From NCBI RefSeq assembly GCF_937949835.1, contig NZ_CALEDC010000406.1:1-5056 (forward strand): 5,056 bases of DNA, read 5' to 3'. A program made the translations under genes and the position numbers. The notes under the pieces were generated by a model. The model was not told the origin of the DNA. It worked only from the letters and a program-made list of their open reading frames with translations, and searched no databases. Source of the DNA: an uncultured Campylobacter sp. (GTDB lineage Bacteria; Campylobacterota; Campylobacteria; Campylobacterales; Campylobacteraceae). Below are positions 1-4,741 of the stretch, piece after piece (position 1 is the stretch's first letter; each line of letters starts with the position of its first letter).

Positions 1-89
1 TTACGATCTGCTTCTACCTTGCGCGCCCTATCTTTGCGCTTCTTTTGCGCGAGCTCATCCTTTGGCTCTTGCGTAAAATCTTCATACAT
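1..89 (-). CDS. 5' end of an unidentified minus-strand gene, cut by the window edge
   Basis: An open frame starts at the ATG at 87-89 and stays open to the left edge, so only about 29 residues are visible and the product cannot be named. The visible N-terminus is very hydrophilic: it opens MYEDFTQEPKDE and continues into a run rich in Lys, Arg and Glu (AQKKRKDRARKVEADR). There is no signal peptide or membrane segment. A basic, probably helical cytoplasmic N-terminus is all that can be said. The start was chosen because it is the first ATG in the frame; a weak purine-rich GAGGC lies about 6 bases upstream. The same frame remains open without an ATG back to a TAG at 153-155, so a non-ATG start further upstream is possible. 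Another frame overlapping this start encodes a Cys-pair peptide (see findings). Confidence 0.45.
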   Translation of the reverse strand, partial: MYEDFTQEPKDELAQKKRKDRARKVEADR

Positions 90-135
90 CTTTTGCCTCA
101 AATTTAATCTCGCCGCAGATTGCGCGGCACTTGAA

Positions 136-141
136 ATTGTA
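136..141 (-). promoter_or_regulatory. possible -10 box for the left-edge gene
   Basis: On the minus strand TACAAT follows a TTTTG stretch. It would place the transcription start near 129 and give a leader of about 40 bases before the ATG at 89. There is no recognisable -35 box, which is usual for the Campylobacter vegetative sigma factor. This is a match to a short consensus in AT-rich DNA, so support is modest. Confidence 0.3.
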
Positions 142-252
142 CAAAAGCGCGGCTAAATTTATGAAATTTAACGCTACGGACAAATTCTGATTCAACTCTT
201 TGCGGCGCTAATTTATTTTACGAATACCACAAAATCTCTGGCAAATTTTAAT

Positions 253-591
253 TCAAAGCGCTTCGTAGCCGCACGGAATCGGCGCCGTAACGCTTGCAAA
301 CACAAAATCCTCACCGCCCGTATTTTTCATACCGTGGCACTCTCCGCTTTTGGAAATGATTAGATCGCCCGCACAGATCGGCACCTCCTCGCCCTTGCTC
401 GGATAAAACACGCCGCGTCCGCTTAAGCAGATCCATACGTCATCTCCGTCTGGGTGAATATGCGGCGCTACGACCTGGCCGCGTTTGACGATCCAAACCG
501 CGCCGCAAGTGGCCTCCGTAGTAAAAAATGTCGTTTTTACGGCTCGCTCGTCGCTACAAATAGCATCTTTTATATGAAAAATTCTTTGCAT
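253..591 (-). CDS. small single-domain cupin protein (112 aa)
   Basis: This encodes a single conserved beta-barrel (cupin) domain, a fold that usually binds one metal ion; substrate unknown. Cupin motif 1 is at residues 38-60: H44 and H46 form the HxH pair, followed by D50/D51 where the consensus has Glu, then the closing Gly58/Gly60. Motif 2 is at 75-90: G75, G83, H86 and N90 match the G(X)5(P/K)xG(X)2H(X)3N pattern. H44, H46, H86 and one Asp are the likely metal ligands. The protein has no signal peptide, so it is probably cytoplasmic. The start at 589-591 was chosen because a perfect GGAGAG site sits 5 bases upstream. The frame stays open upstream to an ATG at 718-720, but that extension covers the likely promoter and is basic and unlike cupins. 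The gene appears monocistronic. Cupins of this size include small-molecule isomerases, dioxygenases and sensors; I cannot choose between them. Confidence 0.88.
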   Translation of the reverse strand: MQRIFHIKDAICSDERAVKTTFFTTEATCGAVWIVKRGQVVAPHIHPDGDDVWICLSGRGVFYPSKGEEVPICAGDLIISKSGECHGMKNTGGEDFVFASVTAPIPCGYEAL

Positions 592-609
592 TTTCTCTCC
601 TTTAAGTTC

Positions 610-641
610 ACCGCATCCGGTGCGGTTTCGGCGGAATTTTA
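610..641 (-). promoter_or_regulatory. cupin gene promoter with a near-palindrome at the start site
   Basis: On the minus strand TGCTAAAAT gives an extended -10 box (TAAAAT at 636-641), predicting a transcription start near 629. Immediately downstream, ACCGCA (610-615) and TGCGGT (621-626) form a 6-bp GC-rich inverted repeat around a 5-base centre. The ribosome site follows at about 596-601 and the ATG at 591. The inverted repeat is therefore either an operator overlapping +1 or a hairpin capping the 5' end of the mRNA. The inverted repeat is seen directly; its role is inference. Confidence 0.4.
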
Positions 642-873
642 GCATTCTTTTCGTGCAGCGAAAGTGAAATTTCAAGCGCCAAACTCGCAACGCAACCTTA
701 AATAAAAATTTTAAATTCACATTTTACTGTGCGATTTTTTTGGAGGATTGAAGATTGCATCTAAAAGCAAGAAACGCATAAGCAGGGTATTTGCGGATAG
801 AATTTCGGCTTTAATTTAAGACGGAATTTTAAAAATTCTTCTAAATTTAAAGCTGCTCTGCTAGATAAATTTA

Positions 874-1074
874 TTAAATTTGATATAAGCTTTGCTTGCG
901 CGCTTTTGCCACCCAGATTAAAGCCAAATCGTAGCTTTTATCAAAAACCTCGCGTGACGCAGACTTTACGGCAAGCTCCAAGTCGGTTTATAAAGCTAAA
1001 TCGGCTTATAAATAGATGCTACTACCTCCGGCTTGTTTTAGCAAATACGCATTTTGTGCCTCGAATTTTTGCAT
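874..1074 (-). pseudogene. possible decayed small gene with two in-frame TAA codons
   Basis: Reading the minus strand from the ATG at 1072-1074 gives 22 residues (MQKFEAQNAYLLKQAGGSSI, then YL). A TAA at 1006-1008, five codons (ADLAL), a second TAA at 988-990 and then 37 more residues follow in the same frame to a TAA at 874-876. The last part contains TDLELAVKSASREVF and LALIWVAKARKQ, which has the balance of charged and hydrophobic residues expected of a real helical protein. If the two stops were CAA, the whole would be a 66-residue polypeptide. There is no clear ribosome site before the ATG, and no family is recognised. The two stops occupy the same place in two copies of an 18-bp repeat. 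It may be a decayed gene, or non-coding DNA that happens to read well. Confidence 0.25.
983..1018. repeat. two tandem 18-bp repeats
   Basis: TCGGTTTATAAAGCTAAA (983-1000) is followed directly by TCGGCTTATAAATAGATG (1001-1018). The first 12 bases of each copy agree at 11 of 12 positions; the last 6 bases have diverged. On the minus strand, in the frame of the possible decayed gene, each repeat encodes Leu-stop-Ala/Thr-Asp-Leu. Confidence 0.5.
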
Positions 1075-1134
1075 ATTTTACGATAATGTTTTTATAGCGC
1101 GTAACATACTGATCACGAGCCGAGCGGGCGTTCA

Positions 1135-1167
1135 AAGAGATAGCGTTAGAATTTTGCGCTATCTCTT
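1135..1167 (-). terminator. hairpin terminator of luxS
   Basis: AAGAGATAGCG (1135-1145) and CGCTATCTCTT (1157-1167) form a perfect 11-bp stem around an 11-base loop, starting 12 bases beyond the luxS stop codon. Read on the minus strand, the descending arm ends in CUCUU and is followed by UGAA, so the U-tract is short. The position directly after luxS makes a terminator or 3'-end-stabilising hairpin the best reading. The loop holds one copy of the octamer AGAATTTT that recurs in the window. Confidence 0.7.
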
Positions 1168-1178
1168 AAATTTCAAAA

Positions 1179-1682
1179 CTATTTTATCTTGCTTGGATCC
1201 AGCGCGATCTCGTCGTTTTTGATCACGCCGATACCCTTATTTAGCACATTTTGCGCGATCTGTTTAGCTTCTGCTAGCGAGTGCATCGCGAAGGTGCCGC
1301 ACTGAAATTTATTCAGCTCGGGGATGTCCGCTTGAGAGCCCACGCCCAAAATATCCTTCATACTCGCGCTCCACGCCGCCGCGACGGCGCTCTCGCTAGG
1401 CGCTCCGATCACGCTCATATAAAAGCCCGTGCGGCACCCCATCGGCGAGATGTCGATAATCTCGACGTCCGCGCTATTTAGATGCTCGCGCATGAAGCCC
1501 GCGAAAAGATGCTCCAGCGTGTGAGTGCCGCGCTCGCTCATGATCTCTAAATTCGGGCGGCAAAACCGCAGATCATAGACGCTAATCTTATCGCCGCTTT
1601 TGGTGCGCATGCTCTTTGCGAGCCGCACGCCCGGGGCATTCATGCGGGTATGATCGACCTTAAAACTATCTAACAATGGCAT
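1179..1682 (-). CDS. luxS: S-ribosylhomocysteine lyase LuxS (AI-2 precursor synthase)
   Basis: LuxS cleaves S-ribosylhomocysteine to homocysteine and 4,5-dihydroxy-2,3-pentanedione, the precursor of autoinducer-2, in the cytoplasmic activated methyl cycle. The 167-residue length is typical. The metal-binding HTLEH motif gives H54 and H58 with general base E57, and the third metal ligand is C128 in [10 protein letters not shown]. The catalytic Cys is C83 in [10 protein letters not shown], and RFCRPN at 39-44 is the conserved substrate-side segment. The enzyme is known to be a homodimer with active sites at the interface. All catalytic residues are present, so it should be active. The start at 1680-1682 has AAGGAG at 1688-1693, 5 bases upstream. 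The gene stands alone, with its own promoter and terminator, and is divergent from the tautomerase gene; no methyl-cycle partner such as pfs or metE lies beside it here. Confidence 0.97.
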   Translation of the reverse strand: MPLLDSFKVDHTRMNAPGVRLAKSMRTKSGDKISVYDLRFCRPNLEIMSERGTHTLEHLFAGFMREHLNSADVEIIDISPMGCRTGFYMSVIGAPSESAVAAAWSASMKDILGVGSQADIPELNKFQCGTFAMHSLAEAKQIAQNVLNKGIGVIKNDEIALDPSKIK

Positions 1683-1710
1683 ATTTTCTCCTTAAATTCA
1701 GTTCATGGCG

Positions 1711-1716
1711 ATTTTA
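1711..1716 (-). promoter_or_regulatory. probable luxS -10 box
   Basis: TAAAAT on the minus strand, in the context TATGTTAAAATCG, would start transcription near 1704 and give a leader of about 20 bases holding the AAGGAG ribosome site. It lies in the 106-base gap shared with the divergent tautomerase gene. No -35 box is recognisable. Confidence 0.4.
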
Positions 1717-1759
1717 ACATAAAATTCCGCACTTTCAGGCGCACAGACAAAATTTTGGC

Positions 1760-1765
1760 TACAAT
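1760..1765 (+). promoter_or_regulatory. probable tautomerase gene -10 box
   Basis: TACAAT in the context TTTTGGCTACAATTACG resembles the Campylobacter vegetative -10 region with its upstream T-rich stretch. Transcription would begin near 1772, leaving a short leader with the ribosome site AGGA at 1779-1782, 6 bases before the ATG at 1789. The two -10 boxes of this divergent pair are about 45 bases apart. Confidence 0.45.
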
Positions 1766-1788
1766 TACGCTTATTTTTAGGAAAATTA

Positions 1789-1998
1789 ATGCCCTACATA
1801 AACGTTAAAATCACCAAAGAGCGCGACGGCTTAAGTCGCAAACAAAAAGCAAGGCTCGTAAAAGACCTAACCGATGCCCTGGTAGCCGTGCTAGGCAGGG
1901 GCGAGAAAACTACGGTCGTTACGATAGATGAAATATCCACTGACGACTATGCGATCGGCGGACAGCTAGTAAGCGAAATCAGAAAGCGGCAGAGCTAA
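1789..1998 (+). CDS. 4-oxalocrotonate tautomerase family protein (DmpI-like, 69 aa)
   Basis: Small tautomerase-superfamily protein of the kind found across Campylobacter and Helicobacter. In the family the initiator Met is removed and the exposed Pro1 acts as the catalytic base in keto-enol tautomerisation, with subunits packing as hexamers. Here P2 directly follows Met. R12 (mature Arg11) matches a substrate-binding arginine of 4-oxalocrotonate tautomerase, and the C-terminal IDEISTDDYAIGGQL aligns with the conserved TEM...IGG region. The second binding arginine, mature Arg39, appears to be Val by ungapped alignment from the IGG motif, so the substrate probably differs from 4-oxalocrotonate; none of the genes here belongs to aromatic catabolism. 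The start is fixed by AGGA 6 bases upstream and by the need for Pro at position 2. It is transcribed away from luxS and appears monocistronic. Confidence 0.9.
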   Translation: MPYINVKITKERDGLSRKQKARLVKDLTDALVAVLGRGEKTTVVTIDEISTDDYAIGGQLVSEIRKRQS

Positions 1999-2320
1999 GC
2001 TCGCGCGCCAGGCTAAATTTGAAAAGTTAAATTTTAGAATTTTAAAATTTTCAAGCAAAATTCTACGCGCCAGGCTCCGCTTCCAAGGGAATAAAATTTG
2101 TGACAATCCCAGCTTGTAAGATGAAATTTTACGCTAAATTCCACGCTGTAAAATTCCAAAAACCAACCGAGCGGAAATTTTAAAGCGGATCTAATGGTGA
2201 AATTCTTTGAAAAAACCGACAAGATAGAATTTTATGCAAATTGCAAAATTTTACTAGATAAAATTTAATCCTCGCAAAGTTTAAAATTTCGTAAAAATAA
2301 ATAGACGATTTCTTAGCGAG
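1999..2320. other. AT-rich spacer after the tautomerase gene
   Basis: This stretch of about 320 bases holds no credible gene. A minus-strand frame at 2034-2222 is open only because repeated AAATTT and GAATTT words read as Lys-Phe and Glu-Phe; it has no ribosome site. The spacer is packed with GAATTTTA, AAATTTTA and TAAAATTC words in both orientations. It also contains a direct repeat, CGCGCCAGGCT at 2004-2014 and 2066-2076, which flanks the hairpin at 2035-2065. No clear terminator for the minus-strand YhbP-like gene was found. Confidence 0.6.
2035..2065 (+). terminator. possible AT-only hairpin after the tautomerase gene
   Basis: TAGAATTTT (2035-2043) and AAAATTCTA (2057-2065) form a perfect 9-bp stem around a 13-base loop, 37 bases after the stop codon. 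The stem contains only one G-C pair and no T-run follows, so termination would be weak at best. The two arms are the octamer AGAATTTT and its complement, the same unit as the array at the right edge. Confidence 0.3.
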
Positions 2321-2734
2321 CTAGCGCTCCCAAATTAGCTTTTTGCCGAAAGTTAGAGTATTATCGGTCATTTTCATCCAATCGATTCTAATCGTAAAAA
2401 AATCAGTCTCCATTGCGCGCGCAAACGGGAAGCGCTTAAGATATAGCGAGGTTTCGCGCTCATCCGCGCTACGGATATGGCCGCAAATCTGCACGCCTTT
2501 GATCCTACCTACAAATTTCGTATCCAGTGCGACCGTAGCCGCAACTCCGCGGTTGGCAAAGACTGCTTTGATATGCTCGGAGTCGCTCGCACTTGCGATG
2601 ATGAGCTCCTTATTTTGCGGATCGTAGGCATAAAATGCACTGCAGCAATATGGCAGATTATTGCGCAAAACTCCGAGAGATAGGAGTTTCATCCTGCCTA
2701 AAAACTCGTCGAATTTATCCTGAGCGGCACACAT
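2321..2734 (-). CDS. UPF0306 / YhbP-like protein with a flavin-binding split-barrel fold (137 aa)
   Basis: The C-terminal half closely matches E. coli YhbP (UPF0306): KGVQICGHIR at 79-88, the KRFPFAR block at 100-106, and the C-terminal TDNTLTFGKKLIW at 123-135. This family is related to pyridoxamine 5'-phosphate oxidase-like FMN-binding split barrels; the substrate and true function are unknown. The N-terminal third (LPYCCSAFYAYDPQNKELI) fits the strand-turn-strand start of that barrel. There is no signal peptide. The start at 2732-2734 was chosen because a full GGAGG lies at 2741-2745 and a TATAAT at 2756-2761. An ATG ten codons further up (2762-2764) would lie upstream of the start of transcription. 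The length is slightly shorter than the E. coli protein. It is divergent from dut and probably monocistronic. Confidence 0.85.
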   Translation of the reverse strand: MCAAQDKFDEFLGRMKLLSLGVLRNNLPYCCSAFYAYDPQNKELIIASASDSEHIKAVFANRGVAATVALDTKFVGRIKGVQICGHIRSADERETSLYLKRFPFARAMETDFFTIRIDWMKMTDNTLTFGKKLIWER

Positions 2735-2755
2735 TTTAAGCCTCCTTTTTGCTAA

Positions 2756-2761
2756 ATTATA
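2756..2761 (-). promoter_or_regulatory. -10 box of the YhbP-like gene
   Basis: A perfect TATAAT on the minus strand (context TTGTATAATTTAG) predicts a start near 2749 and a very short leader of about 15 bases that begins just before the GGAGG ribosome site. This supports the start codon at 2734 over the upstream ATG. Confidence 0.6.
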
Positions 2762-2782
2762 CAATGATTTTCTTTTATTAGC

Positions 2783-2788
2783 TATAAT
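2783..2788 (+). promoter_or_regulatory. -10 box of dut
   Basis: A perfect TATAAT in the context TTTTATTAGCTATAATCGCG, with a T-rich run upstream as in Campylobacter vegetative promoters. Transcription would start near 2795, giving a leader of about 20 bases with AGGAG at 2803-2807. Only 21 bases separate it from the opposing TATAAT at 2756-2761, so the two polymerases' footprints overlap. Confidence 0.6.
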
Positions 2789-2814
2789 CGCGAGCCAAAA
2801 TTAGGAGAATTTTT

Positions 2815-3504
2815 ATGGAAAATTATAAAAAAGTAAAAGAGATGTTTTTGATGCAGCAAGCCCTAAACGACGAAACAAATGGCGTGGGCTGGGAGGACGG
2901 CTATACAAAAAACGGCAAACTTATCAACTGGAAGCGCTGCATTTACATGGAATGCGCAGAGCTCATCGATAGCTTTGCGTGGAAGCATTGGAAAAATATC
3001 TCTGCAGCGCCGGACGTGAATAATATCGTCATCGAGATCGTTGATATTTGGCACTTCGTGATGAGCTATATTTTAGAGCAATATTACGGCAGCAAAAACA
3101 TCGATCACATCGTAAGCGACGTCACGGCAGTAAGCGGATTTGCGGAGTTTAGCTCCTACGCCTACGACGTGCGCGAATACAGCATCTACGAAATCGTAAA
3201 CGACATTGAGCTCATAATCCACGAAACAAGCGGATTTGAGCTGCAAATCGGCGAGCTACTGACCGATTTTTTCCGCGTGGCGATTAAATGTGGCGTGAGC
3301 TTAGACATACTTTTTGCCAAATATATCGGCAAAAACGTGCTAAATAAATTCCGCCAAAATAATGGTTATAAAGAGGGCAGCTACCGCAAAATCTGGGGAG
3401 ACCTTGAAGATAACGAGGTGCTAATCGAGGTGCTATCAAAAGGCACAGTAAGCGCAAACGAAATTTACGAGCAATTGCAAAAGATCTACGACGCGACGAA
3501 GTGA
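2815..3504 (+). CDS. dut: dimeric dUTPase (dUTP diphosphatase), Campylobacter type
   Basis: Hydrolyses dUTP to dUMP and pyrophosphate, keeping uracil out of DNA and supplying dUMP for thymidylate synthesis. It belongs to the all-alpha NTP pyrophosphatase superfamily (with MazG), not the common trimeric beta-barrel dUTPases, and closely resembles the structurally known C. jejuni enzyme in sequence and length (229 aa). The metal-binding motif is E46-x2-E49 in YMECAELIDS with E74-x2-D77 in IEIVDIWH; these carboxylates bind the magnesium ions in the family. The uracil/sugar-side segment NDETNGVGWEDGYT (18-31), the aromatic block FAWKHWKNIS (54-63) and the C-terminal KNVLNKFRQNNGYKEGSY (173-190) are intact. 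It should be active in the cytoplasm. The start is supported by AGGAG 7 bases upstream and TATAAT at 2783. It is separately transcribed and divergent from the YhbP-like gene. Confidence 0.96.
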   Translation: MENYKKVKEMFLMQQALNDETNGVGWEDGYTKNGKLINWKRCIYMECAELIDSFAWKHWKNISAAPDVNNIVIEIVDIWHFVMSYILEQYYGSKNIDHIVSDVTAVSGFAEFSSYAYDVREYSIYEIVNDIELIIHETSGFELQIGELLTDFFRVAIKCGVSLDILFAKYIGKNVLNKFRQNNGYKEGSYRKIWGDLEDNEVLIEVLSKGTVSANEIYEQLQKIYDATK

Positions 3505-3927
3505 AGTCGTGGGTTTGCTTGCAAAATTTATCTTTAAAATTTTAAAATTCCATCTATAAAATTTCGGCAGGCAAATTTTAAAAAAGGGCTTTGATTTGAA
3601 ATTCTGCAATTTTGTGCCTGAAATTTTACGCAATGTCAGCTTATTTATAAGAGGCAAAAATTCTGCGTAGTAAGCAAATAAATATTCGCAACAGGCAAAA
3701 ACATAGCTAGATCTGGCCTCTTTTTTACGCACTATAAATGAGTAGATTAAACGCGGGTGGGCGAGCAATCAAAGCATAAAATTTCGTATTATAAAGCGAG
3801 ATGAGCCGGTTAAAAAAGCGAATGAGCCAAGCGAGCGGATTGATGAGGCGCGTTTCGTGCGACAGCCAAATTACTCAGCTCAAATTCCGTCGCAAAAGTC
3901 GCTAAAATAACGCAAATAGGAGCATAC
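3505..3927. other. spacer of about 420 bases between dut and the EI24 gene
   Basis: No established gene. The first part is AT-rich, with the perfect palindrome TTTAAAATTTTAAA at 3533-3546. Around 3649-3726, AAGAGGC and GCCTCTT could pair across about 60 bases just before a six-T run (3721-3726), a loose terminator-like arrangement for dut. Near 3787-3795, TATTATAAA is a possible -10 for the downstream gene. A 34-codon, strongly basic frame at 3801-3905 (starts MSRLKKRMSQ) begins almost at that predicted transcript start but has no ribosome site; I do not call it a gene. AGCGAGATGAGCC and AGCGAATGAGCC form a degenerate direct repeat near 3796-3828. Confidence 0.5.
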
Positions 3928-4668
3928 ATGGGTAGAATTTTTAATTTGGCAAAGCAGGACTTTTTTACGCGCAAGTTTATTTTGCTCTCGCTATTGCCGC
4001 TTATGTGCTCGCTTATAATCTTGGGCACGCTCGCATTTTTCGGCGGCAAAGAGCTTTTTGACGCGCTTTCGCAGGGCGCGCAAAGCGGCGATTTTAGCTT
4101 CTTGGACGAACAGCGCTTCCCGGTAATTGCAAAAATTCTAAGCTTCGCTGCTACGAAGTGGATTATCGGCGCGATTTTTTCGGTGTTTGCCAGCTTTGCG
4201 GTACTGATGCTTAGCGTGTTTTGTGCGCTTATCATAGCAGGATTTCTGACGCCCGCAGTCACTAAAGAGATCAACGCACGCCACTACCGCCTAAGTCGCG
4301 CGGATGAAGCGAGCATGGCGCGAGTACTGAAGCTGATGAGCGTTGAAATTTTAAAATTTTTAGCGATCTTATTTATCTGTTCGGTGCTTTTGTTCGTACC
4401 GGTAATAAATTTATTCATAATCAACGTGCCGTTTTTTTATATCTATTACAAGCTGGTTCTAATCGACGTCGCTTCAAACGCGTTAAGCGCGAAAAGCTTC
4501 GAGCGCTCTTATAAAATGGGTGGCGGATATAAATTTGCCCTAAGCGCTTTTATTTTTTATCTGCTGTGTTTGATCCCGCTGGTAGGATTATTTTTCCAGC
4601 TATTTTTCATCATCTTTTTGACGCACGTAGTGCTGATAGACGAAAGCGCCCGCAATAAAAATCGCTAA
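3928..4668 (+). CDS. EI24 / CysZ-type integral membrane protein (246 aa)
   Basis: Polytopic inner-membrane protein that fits the EI24 domain family, which includes the E. coli sulfate permease CysZ; substrate here unknown. Hydrophobic stretches lie at about 17-38, 78-107, 140-176 and 202-235. The long ones probably form paired or re-entrant helices, as in CysZ. Family-like features are the short amphipathic N-terminus (RIFNLAKQDFF), the FLTPAVTKEINARHY segment after the second hydrophobic block, and a Pro-containing stretch (VPVINLFIINVPFFYIYYK) in the third. The soluble loop at 40-67 is acidic. The start has AGGAG at 3918-3922, 5 bases upstream. It is followed 73 bases later by the zinc-motif gene on the same strand, but a promoter-like sequence in that gap suggests separate transcription. 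No sulfate or cysteine genes are adjacent, so a transport role is inference from the family only. Confidence 0.8.
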   Translation: MGRIFNLAKQDFFTRKFILLSLLPLMCSLIILGTLAFFGGKELFDALSQGAQSGDFSFLDEQRFPVIAKILSFAATKWIIGAIFSVFASFAVLMLSVFCALIIAGFLTPAVTKEINARHYRLSRADEASMARVLKLMSVEILKFLAILFICSVLLFVPVINLFIINVPFFYIYYKLVLIDVASNALSAKSFERSYKMGGGYKFALSAFIFYLLCLIPLVGLFFQLFFIIFLTHVVLIDESARNKNR

Positions 4669-4684
4669 AGATTAACTAAAATCA

Positions 4685-4712
4685 ATGAAAAATTTTGAAA
4701 TTTTCATAAAAT
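4685..4712 (+). promoter_or_regulatory. weak AT hairpin and possible -10 box before the CxxC gene
   Basis: ATGAAAA (4685-4691) can pair with TTTTCAT (4701-4707), a 7-bp weak stem just after the membrane-protein gene. It overlaps TAAAAT (4707-4712), a possible -10 that would start transcription near 4719 and leave the AAGGA ribosome site (4732-4736) in a short leader. Both signals are weak in such AT-rich DNA. Confidence 0.25.
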
Positions 4713-4741
4713 AGTGCAAAATTTTTTAAGAAAGGATTTCT

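Larger units (their letters stand above)
642..1134. other. long spacer between the cupin gene and luxS, no intact gene
   Basis: No convincing intact gene lies here. A good GGAGG at 742-746 is followed only by a TTG two bases away and a 23-codon basic frame ending at 819, too close and too short to accept. Plus-strand frames at 906-1097 and 1016-1222 have no ribosome site and no protein-like composition. The most gene-like signal is the broken minus-strand frame at 874-1074, listed separately. The DNA is AT-rich around 820-890, with the imperfect palindrome GGAATTTTAAAAATTCTT near 823-840. Confidence 0.5.

Noticed and set aside
592..720. Extension of the cupin gene to the ATG at 718-720 (155 residues)
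   Set aside because: The extra 43 residues are basic and unlike cupins, the region contains the likely -10 box and inverted repeat, and a strong GGAGAG site stands 5 bases before the internal ATG at 591.
717..779. Minus-strand 20-codon frame beginning MRFLLLDAIF
   Set aside because: No ribosome site or promoter, very short, and no sign of homology or conservation visible.
742..819. Small frame after GGAGG (TTG at 748, 23 codons, basic)
   Set aside because: The TTG is only two bases from the GGAGG, the frame is very short, and no other start is suitably placed.
906..1222. Plus-strand frames at 906-1097 and 1016-1222
   Set aside because: No ribosome sites. The first starts on TTG, and the second runs through the luxS terminator and into luxS on the opposite strand.
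2034..2222. Minus-strand 62-codon frame in the spacer
   Set aside because: Its composition (repeated Lys-Phe and Glu-Phe) is explained by the AAATTT/GAATTT words, with no ribosome site.
2735..2764. Upstream ATG for the YhbP-like gene (MYNLAKRRLK extension)
   Set aside because: That ATG lies upstream of the TATAAT that would drive the gene, while GGAGG is correctly spaced for the ATG at 2734.
3436..3768. Minus-strand 110-codon frame overlapping the end of dut
   Set aside because: It runs antisense into dut, has no ribosome site, and much of it comes from AT-rich spacer words.
3810..4274. Minus-strand 154-codon frame opposite the EI24 gene
   Set aside because: It is antisense to a well-supported membrane-protein gene, and its Ser/Ala/Lys-rich composition is the mirror of the hydrophobic codons on the other strand.
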